A stretch of 64,000 nt of DNA from Pleurostoma richardsiae (Eukaryota > Ascomycota > Sordariomycetes > Calosphaeriales > Pleurostomataceae). The stretch covers positions 806,001-870,000 of the forward strand of contig JANBVO010000001.1 of assembly GCA_030052745.1 (NCBI GenBank), given 5' to 3'. A program made the position numbers and the translations under genes. This document shows, piece after piece, positions 54,988-64,000 of the stretch (the stretch's first letter is position 1; each line of letters opens with the position of its first letter). The notes below the pieces were generated by a model. That model did no database searches and was not told the origin of the DNA. It was given only the letters and a program-made list of their open reading frames with translations.

Positions 54988-56505
54988 TTACCTCTTATCA
55001 ACCCTCTCCCGGCTGTGGCTTGAGTTGATCTCAAGGAGAAACGCATCTTCTTGCAATCCTAACTCTGATGCACAGTTTCTCAGACTCCTCTCCTGTTGCT
55101 CTTCATAGATAAGCTGTGAATCCATCACCGGACAGCTCAACGCGATTTCTAGGCTAGCCTGATCTTCTGAGGCGTCTGCTGTCAACAGGGCCGTTGCTGA
55201 CTCGGTAGACTGTAAGTTGGACTGGAAGATGCCTGCGGCTGAGAAAGGGAGGAAATCTTCATATGTTATGGGTACTGCTTCAACAATACCGCGAGAAATC
55301 AAACCATCGAGACACGCTCCTTCCAGATCCGCCGCAGATACCGGTCCCCCAACACTACGATAGGTGCAGTATATCAGGCCAGCCTTTCGCAGCTCCTTCC
55401 AGGTGTCCGGGAACTTGACGAAGACATCGGAAAATATCCTGTCCAACAACCTCGGAGACTTCGGCTCCGGAAGCTCGACATACCTCGAAAAAGCCTCCTC
55501 AAGCAGCACATCATACAACTGTGTACCCTTGGACGTGACGGCCGCGCCGCGCTCTTCGATCTCGCCGAAGCGGGCTTTGTGTGTTCCATTAAGTAGCCGG
55601 CCTCCGGGCCCCGGGAACTGTATCCCCTCCTCGAGGGCGAGGAAGCTCGTCTGGCGGAGGAGGATCGGGCACTCCCGTGCGGGCGGGCCCTCGATCCTGT
55701 CCTTGACCGCCAAACTCTCCTTAGCCAGCCTGTCGGGTACGGTCGAGATGTCGAGCGCTCGTGGCGTCAGATGGTTGATGTGGGCGCTGTGAAAGCACGC
55801 GACGTCTGCGAGGATCGGGTGCTCAACCTTGAGCTGCAAGTACTCCTCGTGAGCCGCGGCGGCAACGGGCCTCCAACTGAACGTCTTGAGGGCCTCCGCG
55901 ACGAACTGTGTATCTTGGCCATGGGTGAGGTGGCACCCCTGCTTCTCAGCGGTGTCTAACAGGTCGAGAAGCATTGCACTGAAAATCTTCCGCTTGGACA
56001 GCAGGTCGAGAGCTAGGTCCCGCGCTTCAGCGTTGCCGACTAGCTCCGGTCGGAGTAGTGTGGTGAAGACGCGGAAGGGGTTCCTGCGCAAGGATTCGGT
56101 TGTCGTGGGGCGGAAGCAGGTAGCATGCATTGGCAGACCCGCAACAGAGAGGTCGTAGTATCCGACGGGATGCATCCCGAGGACGGCGAAGATGCGGCGG
56201 ACAGTCCCGAACTCTGTGGGCGTTCCCAAACGTATGGCGCCGTGACGCTCCAAGGCGAGTCGCTGCGAGTCAGCGCCGCCGGCTCTCATTGCACTGATCT
56301 TGGGATCCAGGGAGGCTGCTAGGGTCTCTTCATTGACCGCCTTAACGATCCGAATAAGGTCACCGTACAGCGGCACCTCCCTCTTGTACATATCGGACAA
56401 GGCGAGGGCGAAGGTCGTTCGGAGGTCATCCTGTTCGACGTATGCACACTTAGTGTGGATGCTAGCATCATCGCAATTTGGTGTGGTCTCCGTTCTTGAA
56501 GTCAT
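54988..56505 (-). CDS. DUF1338 protein, 2-oxoadipate dioxygenase/decarboxylase (HglS) family
   Basis: One exon of 505 residues. The metal and substrate residues of the family are in place: ERHGAIRLG (His88, Arg92), HSAHINHLTPRALD (His245), RFGEIEERGAAVTSKG (Glu315 or Glu317) and YEDFLPFSAAGIFQSN. In bacterial HglS and plant homologues the Fe(II) enzyme converts 2-oxoadipate, CO2 loss and O2 to D-2-hydroxyglutarate, a late step of lysine breakdown. Here the conserved His-x3-Arg pair keeps the same spacing. The last ~60 residues are an acidic, Gln/Glu-rich tail that looks disordered. The gene is divergent from a class II aldolase and near a D-2-hydroxyacid dehydrogenase, which could oxidise the product. 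Calling it 2-oxoadipate-specific is inference from the family; other 2-oxo acids are possible. Confidence 0.88.
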   Translation of the reverse strand: MTSRTETTPNCDDASIHTKCAYVEQDDLRTTFALALSDMYKREVPLYGDLIRIVKAVNEETLAASLDPKISAMRAGGADSQRLALERHGAIRLGTPTEFGTVRRIFAVLGMHPVGYYDLSVAGLPMHATCFRPTTTESLRRNPFRVFTTLLRPELVGNAEARDLALDLLSKRKIFSAMLLDLLDTAEKQGCHLTHGQDTQFVAEALKTFSWRPVAAAAHEEYLQLKVEHPILADVACFHSAHINHLTPRALDISTVPDRLAKESLAVKDRIEGPPARECPILLRQTSFLALEEGIQFPGPGGRLLNGTHKARFGEIEERGAAVTSKGTQLYDVLLEEAFSRYVELPEPKSPRLLDRIFSDVFVKFPDTWKELRKAGLIYCTYRSVGGPVSAADLEGACLDGLISRGIVEAVPITYEDFLPFSAAGIFQSNLQSTESATALLTADASEDQASLEIALSCPVMDSQLIYEEQQERSLRNCASELGLQEDAFLLEINSSHSRERVDKR

Positions 56506-56952
56506 CTTGGGTTGAGGTTGAGGTTACCCGGGCAAAACCAGCGTTCATGGTACCCAATGTGTGCCATCGCTAATGTCCTTCTCTGGAGCCGTTCTTTTAT
56601 GCCTTTCCCAGTCAGACTTCTCTCTGCTCTTCTAAACCGGAGCGTATTCTCGCAGCAAGAGTATGAGACTGGCTACACTTGAGAACCGGAAGCAGCCGAG
56701 CACGGTCGAGCTCGCGGGCGCCGGGTGGGTCCGAGTATACATCCACATCCCGGGGTGAGATCCGGGCTGCCGAACGAGCCAATCCCGGGGGAAGCCGAAC
56801 TGCAGCGGGCCCCATGCATCCGTAGCAGACCGCGCCCCGGCAGGCTCAGCGGCCATGGTGGGATCTCGCGGTAACTCAGCACAAATACCCTCGGTTCTTG
56901 TGCCCACTCACCCACCCGCACGCTTTCGCACCAGGACGTCCAGCATTGAGCA
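56506..56952. promoter_or_regulatory. Divergent promoter between DUF1338 and aldolase genes
   Basis: 447 bp; GC-rich in its middle. No TATA box or strong dyad stands out. Confidence 0.5.
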
Positions 56953-57908
56953 ATGTCTACTACCACTACAGTGACCACCAGCACAGCCTCGAAGCCGGCG
57001 CCGGTCCAGTCCGGCGGCTCGGCGTTATCAGCACCGGCCTCCACCAACGGCAAGCCGAAGCGCCGCTTCAACGTCCCCGTCCCGGAAGATAAGCTCGACC
57101 AGCGAAGATGGCTGCTGGAGCATATGGCAGGCGCATTTCGCATCTTCGCGAAGCTGGGCTTCGCTGACGGTGCGAGCGGTCACATCAGCGTCAGGGGTGT
57201 GTTCACCCAACGCTTCTCTGCAATATACCCTGTTATTCTGTCCCATGCTAACCATCTTGATCGGCGAAAGACCCCGTCAACCCAGACACCTTCTGGATTA
57301 ACCCCTACGGTGTGCACTTTGCGCTCCTGACAGTCTCGGACATGGTCCACGTCGACGCTCAGGGGAATCGCATCGGCGGCGCCGACAAGGCTGTCAACCG
57401 CGCCGGTTTCGTCATCCACTCGGCCATCCACCAGCGGCGGCCGGACGTCAACGCCGCCTGCCACATGCACAGCCCCTACGGGCGCGCCTGGTCCACCTTC
57501 GGCAAGTCCATCGACATGCTCAACCAGGACAGCTGCATGTTCTACGAGGACCTGGCCGTCTACGCCAACTTCGGGGGCGTCGTTTTCGCCGCCGAGGAGG
57601 GCGCGCGGCTGGCCGAGGCCCTCGGCCCGTCGAGGCGCAATATCATCCTGCAGAACCACGGGCTGCTGACGTGCGGCGAGACGGTGGCCGAGGCGGCGGC
57701 GTTCTTCATCGCCCTGGAGAGAGCCTGCCAGACGCAGCTGCTGGTCGAGGCGGCTGTTGCGGATGGGAGGCTGCAGAAGACGATCGTAAGCGACGAGGAG
57801 GCGCTGTATACTAAGCAGGGCACGGGGACGCCAGATGTCATGTATAAGCAGTTCGAGCCAGAGTACCAACTGATACTGAAGGAGACGAAGGGCGACTTTC
57901 TGGTGTAG
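56953..57908 (+). CDS. Class II aldolase/adducin-family protein
   Basis: Exons 56953..57196 and 57271..57908 (intron 74 bp) give 293 residues. An N-terminal Thr/Ser-rich stretch of ~45 residues precedes the fold. Motifs are FADGASGHISVRDPVNPDTFWINPYGVHF at the substrate end, ACHMHSPYGRAWSTFG (metal-binding His pair), and ILQNHGLLTCGETVAEAAAFFIALERACQTQL (third His), all in family order. Class II aldolases use a divalent metal to cleave or form C-C bonds of hydroxy-oxo acids or sugar phosphates; related fungal proteins lack a proven substrate. It ends only 25 bp from the convergent racemase-family gene and shares a promoter with the DUF1338 gene, which makes a common pathway likely. Confidence 0.9.
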
Positions 57909-57933
57909 CATTACGAATAATACGACATCATGA

Positions 57934-58737
57934 CTATGGCACTGCGACACCCCATGTGCTGGGTCTCCTCCTCACAAGTCCAGAGTAAAACCACATCGCC
58001 ATCGTGTACACGTCATACACGGGGATCCCTATAGCTGCCTGGATGGCCTCCGCGAACGGTGGCATCTGCGTGCACTCTAGGACAAGTACGCCGACGTCTG
58101 GGTGCTCCGCCATCAACGCCTTCGACTCCGCAACCAGCTCAGCCTCCAAGCCAGCCGTGACGTACGGGGCGCCGCGCTGGATATGCGACCGTAGATGGCC
58201 CTCAGGTGGCGAGCCGCGTATGTGCACCCGGGACGGCTCGATCCCGAGCTTGAGGAGGTGCCCGGTACCCAGTCGGGCGCCATCGTAGGTCAGGATTCCG
58301 ATGCTCTTAGAAGGAGGCAGCAGCGCTAAAATGCTGGGGACCTGGACAAGGGCAGAAGTTGCAATTGGAACGGGCAGCCGAGCCGCGAGTCTGTTGAGGA
58401 AGAGTCAGAGGTTGCGTCGCGGCTTAATAGGGAAGGATACGGACCTCGGCTGCGCCATGGCGAGGAAGCCGCAGCTGGTGATGATGCCGACGGCGCCCCT
58501 TTCCGCCAGCTTGATACTCGCGGCTACGAACCGGTCGATGAAGGCATCGTCGTAGTCGCCGCCCGTCACGATCTGCGACTCGGTAGATCCAGGCACCTTC
58601 TCGCGTATGAGGGGGAAGGGCCAGGTCGCTTCATTAAAGGGGTCGCCGGGCGGTCGGTGGATGTTGACCTCGACGGCGAGGAACCCCAGGGGAGGAAGGC
58701 GTTCGCTTTCGCCGTTTGTGCTGCCAGCAGCGGCCAT
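57934..58737 (-). CDS. Asp/Glu/hydantoin racemase-family protein
   Basis: Exons 58737..58445 and 58390..57934 (intron 54 bp) give 249 residues. Both catalytic cysteines are visible in the usual places: GIITSCGFLAMAQ in the N-half and VLVLECTQMPPFAEAI in the C-half. SIGILTYDGARLG lies at the start of the second half, as in this superfamily. Members racemise aspartate, glutamate or hydantoins, isomerise maleate, or decarboxylate aryl-malonates. The N-terminal PLGFLAVEVNIHRPPGDPFNEATWPFPL is typical of a fungal subgroup of unknown substrate. It lies between an aldolase and a D-2-hydroxyacid dehydrogenase, fitting a role in setting a stereocentre in the catabolic block. Confidence 0.9.
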
Positions 58738-59468
58738 TGTTTGGTTGAGGTTCAGACAGACGCCAAGGCGATGGCACTGATAGTAATTACTGTGTCTTTC
58801 ACGTCCCCAGCGCGAGTGGCGTGGACGCGTCGCTTTCGCAGGCCTAGTAGCACGAAGAAGTGATGATATTCAAATCAAACCTTGACTTGATGCTTCAAAC
58901 TATTACTTCTCGATATGCGATATTCAGACAATGTGTACTTGCTGTTGTCCCGCTCTCTTGGCGGTTTCTCTATTCTTCTACCACCAGCGTTACCCGTTCA
59001 ATTACAGCTATCTCGAGGCCGCGCGATAAGACATGCCTTGGCCGTTGCATTGCATGGATCATTTGATCTTCAGGCAAGAGGGTCCTCTTCGTGGCCAACG
59101 CCTCATCTATGGCGTGCTCGGAGGAATCCGAGATCCCAAGTTCTGCGCCGGGGCGCCTGGCCGGCGGAAACCGTTCCTGGCGGGGTCGCGGGCAAACGCC
59201 GATAACGGGTGCGGAGATGCCAGATGGCCATCTTCAGCTCCGGAGGACAGATGGACCGGAACCGTACCTAGGCAATACATAGTAGGCATTGCCTGGTAAG
59301 CTGATAAGCTCGGCAAAGGGGTGCCCGGGGTGCGTGAATCCAGCTCTTCTCCTGCAAGAACAGGAACCAGAACACGCCACAAAACCTGCGGGACGTCGAC
59401 TGTCCTCCCCTTATCGCTCACCCATTCTCTTCCGCTCTGTCCTGCCATCAATCCTACCCCGCCCCGCC
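58738..59468. promoter_or_regulatory. Divergent promoter between racemase and D-2-hydroxyacid dehydrogenase genes
   Basis: 731 bp, no gene. A 7-bp dyad, AGGCAAT at 59270-59276 and ATTGCCT at 59288-59294 with an 11-base spacer, lies about 175 bp before the dehydrogenase start. A CCTAGG-type palindrome overlaps its left arm. Possible operator. Confidence 0.5.
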
Positions 59469-60509
59469 ATGTCTCTCAGCCGCGTCGACGACACCAAGAA
59501 GCCCCGGGTGGTGTGCCTGGGCACCCCCCGATTCGCCGGCGCCGAGTACCTCGCCAAGTTTGGGGAGGAGTTCGACTTCGAGGTCCTGGACGCGACAACC
59601 CACGCCGAGACGCTGGAGAAGCTGCCCGCCCTGGTCTCCCGCGGCGGGCCCGTGGACGCCTTCATCATCCGCATGGGCACCCCGCCCTACGAGCCATTCA
59701 GCGAGGACATGCTCGGCCCGCTGCTGCCCCAGTGCCGCATCGTCACCTCCGCTTCCGCCGGCTTCAACGAGTTCCCCGTCGAGTGGCTTGGCCAGAACGG
59801 CGTCGTCTTCTGCAACACTGTCGACGCCGTGGCTGAGGCCACCGCCGACATGGCTGTCTTCCTGCTCCTCGCCGTCCTGCGAAACACCTCCGCAGCCGAG
59901 CGCAGCGCCCGCGCCGGCACCTGGAAGTCCGCGCCCGGCCTGATCCCCGCCCGTGACCCGGCCGGCATGACGCTCGGCATCGTCGGCATGGGTGCCATCG
60001 GGCGATACATCGCCAAGAAAGCCGCCGTCTTCAACCTCAAGGTCCGCTACTACAACCGCCGGCGGCTGCCCGCCGACCTGGAGGAGCTCTACGGCGCGAC
60101 CTACTGCCCCTCGCTGCACGAGCTGCTTGGCTCCTCCGACATCGTCTCTCTGAGCTGCCCCCTCAACGCGGAGACTACTGGCCTCATTGGCCCCGCCGAG
60201 TTTGCAGCCATGCGCGACGGCGCGTTCCTGATCAACACGGCCCGCGGCGCCGTGGTCGATGAGGCGGCTCTCAAGGCGGCGTTGCAGTCAGGCAAGGTCG
60301 CCCGTGCAGGGCTGGACGTACTGTGCAACGAGCCGGACGTGGACCCCTGGTTCTTGGAGCAGGAGAATGTCATTGTACAGCCGCACCTCGGTGGCCTGAC
60401 CGACGTAGCGTTCCAGAAGGCGGAGAGGGAGTGCTTTGAAAATATCAGGGCGTTCTTCAAGACGGGAGAGGCGAATAGCCCGGTGAATCTGCAGTATCTG
60501 AAGAAATAG
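59469..60509 (+). CDS. D-isomer-specific 2-hydroxyacid dehydrogenase
   Basis: A single exon of 346 residues from the ATG for MSLSRVDDTKKPRVV. The N-terminal half holds the catalytic domain segment (IVTSASAGFNEFPVEWL). The NAD-binding motif is LGIVGMGAIGRYIAKKA. The catalytic triad is visible as Arg in INTARGAVVDE, Glu in LCNEPDVDP and His in VQPHLGGLTDVA, in the proper order. The enzyme interconverts a D-2-hydroxy acid and a 2-oxo acid with NAD(H) or NADP(H); the glyoxylate/hydroxypyruvate reductase-like branch is closest by feel. In this block it could oxidise D-2-hydroxyglutarate from the DUF1338 enzyme, though that is inference. The coding region is strongly GC-biased at third positions, suggesting high expression. 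Confidence 0.93.
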   Translation: MSLSRVDDTKKPRVVCLGTPRFAGAEYLAKFGEEFDFEVLDATTHAETLEKLPALVSRGGPVDAFIIRMGTPPYEPFSEDMLGPLLPQCRIVTSASAGFNEFPVEWLGQNGVVFCNTVDAVAEATADMAVFLLLAVLRNTSAAERSARAGTWKSAPGLIPARDPAGMTLGIVGMGAIGRYIAKKAAVFNLKVRYYNRRRLPADLEELYGATYCPSLHELLGSSDIVSLSCPLNAETTGLIGPAEFAAMRDGAFLINTARGAVVDEAALKAALQSGKVARAGLDVLCNEPDVDPWFLEQENVIVQPHLGGLTDVAFQKAERECFENIRAFFKTGEANSPVNLQYLKK

Positions 60510-60839
60510 ATAGCATGAGAGTCTGGCTGTTGCCTGTATGGATGAATAAGAACACAGACAAGCATATGATACGCGGATCATAGAATGGCGTCGTCTTTTG
60601 GGTGTACATTACAGCGAGGCATCGCTTTTCTATGAGCAATGTTGGAGAACAGCACAGGTCCGACAGTAGAGCGATGGAACAGAACGAGGAGAACGAATGC
60701 TCTAACTGCTATTTCTCGAGACAAGTGAGATCTACTATGATAGGCAAGACTACGATATATGCTAGACGGTAAAGATGGGTGAGTCTATCGCTGAATTAGA
60801 GCAGCTAAAAGAAAAAGTTCCTCGTCTACGCTCCTCCGC
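60510..60839. other. 330-bp convergent intergenic region
   Basis: AT-rich 3' flanks of the dehydrogenase and the MFS gene. Nothing else is recognised. Confidence 0.5.
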
Positions 60840-62676
60840 TCAGATATTCTTGCCCGACTCTGCAGACTTGCTCTTCCCGTCCTCGGACGAGTCGCCGTCC
60901 TCCAGATGCGTCCTATAGCCGCTCTGATTAGACACTATTAACCTTAAGGTAACGGGACTCTACTCACATGGCGTCGATGACATGGACATTGCTACGCTGC
61001 TTCTTGGCCTTGGTCGTCATCTGCCAGAAAGGCCCCTCGAACAGAGCATCGAGCTGCTCGAGACTAAGGCCGGCAGTCTCGGGGACGGCCACAAAGGCGT
61101 AGACGAGAGACACGAAACACCAGCCGGCGAAGAAGAGGAAGGCACCCCAGTTGTCCATGCTGGAGAGGATATTCGGGGTGGCCTTGTTGATACCGAAGTA
61201 GAAGAGCCAGTGGAAGCATTGCGATAGGGCGGCACCGAAGGAGCGGATGTTGTTGGGCCAAAGCTCCGCGCCGAAGACGTAGGGTAGGACGAGGAGGCCT
61301 GCAAAATACGCATCAGAGGGGTGTTCTCTTGAAGAAGGGGAGTTTTCTTGCTCGCAGGTTTGTCACTTACCGACAGCATATCCAAACCCGTGTAGGAAGA
61401 TGGCCGCAATAGCGGCTTGAGACGCCGCATCACTCACGTTGCCTTGCTGTTTGTACTTGAGATACACGCCGATGTAGATGTCCGAGATCATCTGAATAGT
61501 GATGCCCGTGAAGAGGGACTTGCGGCGTCCGAGAGCGTCGATGAAGAAGAAGGATGCCATGAGAGTGTAGAAGAACTTGGCCATTGAGTACATGCCGGAG
61601 AGGAACAGCGAGCGGTCAGTCCCGCCTCCGAGGCCCATCAGACTCAGAATGGGGACGAGGTAGCTGGTGACCGAGTTCGCGCCAGACAGCTGCGCGAGTC
61701 CGTACGACAGAAGTGCTTGCTGGACGCGGCGCAGGTTGGCAGGGACGAGGAACGTCTCCCTTATCACACTGATGAGGCCACCCTTCTCCCCGCCGTACGT
61801 GCGGCGCTCCTTCTCGATCTGAGCCCGGATGTCGGCGATCTCACTGGCGACGCGCGGGTGCTCGGCAGGCAGGCCACGTAGGGCGACAAGGCTCTTGACG
61901 GCATCCTCGTCCCGTCCCACCAACATGAGCCACCGCGGCGACTCATAGAGGAAGAAGCTGACTCCGATGATGAGAGCGATAGCAATGGTCGGGACGAAGA
62001 AGACGATCTGGTACTGCAGGTGGGAGGCGGCGACGTGCAGAAGGCAAGCGTAGACGACAAAAACGCTGACCGTCAGGCTGAGAAGCATTACCACGCTGAA
62101 CCAGACGCTCAGGAGCCCTCGCGTCTCCGTAGGTGCAATTTCGACGATGGACATTGGCCCCGTGACAGTCAGGGGGCCGATGCCGAGGCCTGATATGAAG
62201 CGGGCAGTGTAGAGGGCGCCGAGATGGCCGAAGGAGAGGGTCGCAATCAACTGGCCGATGATCCATATCGTCATGTAAAGACGAAGAGACCACAGGCGGC
62301 CGATGCGATCATTGATGAAGAAGGACAGACCAGCGCCGACTCCCGCAGTGAGGTAGACGAAGGAGATGAAGTTGGACACCTCCTTCGGATTCGTGGCGGA
62401 GGAGATGCCAAATGCATTCTTGAAGCCGGGCAGAGAGGGGACGACGGAACTTGAGCCTTGGTCCCACGCTGGAAAGTCATCAAATCTTAGCTATTGCTTC
62501 CTTACCGGGAAAATTGGGCAGTCGATGGGTGACTTACTGATGGGGATACCCGACATAGCATACAGCGCAGCGGTCAGGAGCAGCCGGTGGTTGCATATGA
62601 GCGGTCGCGGTGAGTTCCTGATAGCCGTGACATACTTGGCGAAGGTCGACTCCTTGAGAATGTTTGTGATGCCCAT
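60840..62676 (-). CDS. MFS sugar transporter family protein
   Basis: Exons 62676..62538, 62468..61371, 61298..60968 and 60912..60840 (introns 69, 72 and 55 bp) give 546 residues. Family landmarks: TWDQGSSSVVPSLPGFKNAFG in the first loop, FFINDRIGRLWSLRLYM, GLGIGPLTVTGPMSIVEIAPTETRGLL, LYESPRWLMLVGRDEDAVKSL, ALGRRKSLFTG and VPETAGLSLEQLDALFEG. Twelve membrane segments are expected. It belongs to the fungal hexose/quinate-like branch; the substrate may be a sugar, polyol or cyclic acid. The last exon adds a short charged tail (THLEDGDSSEDGKSKSAESGKNI). If the last intron is kept, translation stops at once after DAM, removing the tail. It is divergent from the FAD oxidase gene, so it is a candidate importer for that enzyme's substrate. 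Confidence 0.9.
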
Positions 62677-63276
62677 CGTGATATCAAGGTGAGATCGAGT
62701 ATCGACGATCTTCGGCTTGTTGCTTCGCACGAAGTAGAGGTCCGGAAATAGCAAGAGTGTTTCCTTAAATCATTGGCGAGTCTCACCTGCAGTAGATATG
62801 TGATATCGCTTATCATTCTGCCATGGGCTCGACAGCACAGCAGTTGCCGGATACCTATCTGTGTCCCCTGTCTTTGGAGAGACCGATGATCCCACAAGTC
62901 TGGCTTCTCTGCGGGAACTCCTGTCCCGGGAGTCCCCATGACTCGTTTGGGCGTATCATCCCGAACTAGTGCAACTGTTATCTCTCCAGCCCGGCAACTG
63001 CCAATTGATCGCTGGTGGGGACTGGCAGTCAACTGACGAATGCCGGGAGAATCCGAGTTCTCTACAAGGAGCTGATTTGCTGGATTGACGCAGACAAATA
63101 GGGTAAGCTAAGCCGACTCCGACAGTGGTGTTATTGGGTTAAACGTAGGGATGGAGAATATTCGGGGTCTGGACACTTGTACGTTTCCATCGCGATAGTC
63201 TCACTCTCTAATGCGCTGCGTTGTTGGGCGTCAAACACTGTCTGAGTTACTGTAGACTGCGTGATTGAAACTTGAA
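62677..63276. promoter_or_regulatory. Divergent promoter between MFS and FAD oxidase genes
   Basis: 600 bp with no gene. A GACTGCCAGT-like dyad area near 63020 is weak. No convincing TATA box. Confidence 0.45.
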
Positions 63277-64000
63277 ATGGACTCCCAAGCTCCTGGCAAG
63301 AATGATGCCATCATAATTGTCGGAGCAGGCGTCTTTGGCTTGAGCACTGCGCTGCATCTAGCAAAAAGGGGCTACACAAACGTCACCGTGTTCGATCGGC
63401 AACCCTACGATCAGACCCTGTATTCCTACTTGAGCGGCTGCGACGCAGCTTCAGCTGGTATTTTGATTCCGATCCCAGCTTGTCAACATCCATACTGACG
63501 GCTGACAGATATCAACAAGATCATTCGGAATGCCTATGGAACACAAACGGAATATCAAGAGCTGGGCTTCAGGGCTGTGGCAGAATGGAAGAAGTGGAAT
63601 GAGGAGCTGGAGGTTGGTGAACTGGTGCCACCGGGTATGAAGAAAGGTGATGTGGTCTTCTATAACAACGGCAATCTGTCTCTCAACGAAGGCGACACAC
63701 TGCATCCTTTTGAAGTTGCGACGATCAAGGCAATGGAAGAGTGTGGCCACAGAGACACGCAGCTGGTTACGTCGAATCCCCGCCAGGTTGCCATTGCGGA
63801 GGAGAGAGGCCTAGGATTCGCCATCGATCCATTCAGGAGGAAGGTCAGAGGAAAGTCTAACCTGGGTGTGCTGGACTCCAGTGGTGGCATGGCTGTTGCC
63901 GACAAGGCCTGTCGCTTTGCCCTCCACAAAGCCCGGCATCTCGGTGCGCGTTTCGTATTCGGACCTACAGCTGGAGCTTTCGAGTCGCTCATCCACGGTC
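63277..64000 (+). CDS. FAD-dependent amine oxidase (DAO family; fructosyl-amino-acid/pipecolate/saccharopine oxidase-like), cut off by the window end
   Basis: Exons 63277..63457 and 63509..>64000 (intron 51 bp) give the first ~224 residues; the C-terminal part lies outside. The FAD-binding motif is [31 protein letters not shown] at residues ~11-40. The intron lies inside the conserved phrase [18 protein letters not shown], which links the FAD region to the substrate domain in monomeric sarcosine oxidase-like enzymes. [14 protein letters not shown] and [28 protein letters not shown] follow as in fungal fructosyl-amino-acid, pipecolate or saccharopine oxidases. The enzyme would oxidise a secondary or N-substituted amino acid with O2, releasing H2O2. 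It closes the catabolic block and shares a promoter with an MFS carrier. The substrate is uncertain without the missing half. Confidence 0.88.

Noticed and set aside
57180-57950. 256-codon minus-strand frame
   Set aside because: Antisense to the class II aldolase exon; no motif.
59454-60119. 221-codon minus-strand frame
   Set aside because: Antisense to the dehydrogenase; produced by high third-position GC.

Overview
The window looks like nuclear DNA of a filamentous ascomycete (Pezizomycotina, probably a Sordariomycete). The evidence is short GT-AG introns of about 46-90 bp, fungus-only families (HET, CFEM, Zn2Cys6 regulators, NACHT-ankyrin proteins), intergenic TACCTAGG-type palindromes, and TATA boxes 75-155 bp before several start codons. 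I see no tRNA, rRNA, CRISPR array or transposon. I resolve 27 protein genes; the first runs off the left edge and the last off the right edge. Exon joins were read by eye from splice sites, frame and family motifs.

Layout. (1) 1-6 kb is housekeeping-like: an unrecognised low-complexity protein, BUD23 (rRNA methyltransferase) and SVP26 (Golgi/ER membrane protein). (2) 6-18 kb is gene-poor and accessory: a HET-domain gene, a secreted CFEM protein and a NACHT-ankyrin NLR-like gene, separated by 1-2.7 kb of sequence with no convincing genes. (3) 18.6-25 kb holds a Dal5-type MFS transporter divergent from a Baeyer-Villiger-type flavin monooxygenase, then a sugar MFS transporter. (4) 26.5-36.3 kb is a carbohydrate block: DUF2264 protein, cytosolic-looking GH115 alpha-glucuronidase, and a secreted clan GH-A hydrolase with a beta-sandwich domain inserted in its barrel. 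(5) 36.4-42.7 kb: a PfkB kinase divergent from an NCS1 permease, and an SDR divergent from a Ure2-like GST. (6) 43-51 kb: a Zn2Cys6 regulator, then three minus-strand genes (secreted GH2, secreted SnoaL-like protein, Gfo/Idh/MocA oxidoreductase). (7) 52.6-64 kb: a second Zn2Cys6 regulator followed by six catabolic genes in alternating orientation: DUF1338 (2-oxoadipate dioxygenase/decarboxylase type), class II aldolase, Asp/Glu-racemase family, D-2-hydroxyacid dehydrogenase, sugar-type MFS, and a FAD amine oxidase.

How the genes may work together. Blocks 3-4 read like a fungal counterpart of a polysaccharide utilisation locus: outer cleavage by a secreted GH-A enzyme, import by an MFS carrier, trimming inside the cell by GH115 and DUF2264. 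Block 7 reads like a catabolic cluster for an amino or hydroxy acid, possibly ending in 2-oxoadipate to D-2-hydroxyglutarate. Two distant divergent promoters, MFS/monooxygenase at 20.8 kb and SDR/GST at 41.6 kb, carry the same unusual composite inverted repeat, which suggests a common regulator. These links are inference; the gene calls rest on motifs visible in the sequence.
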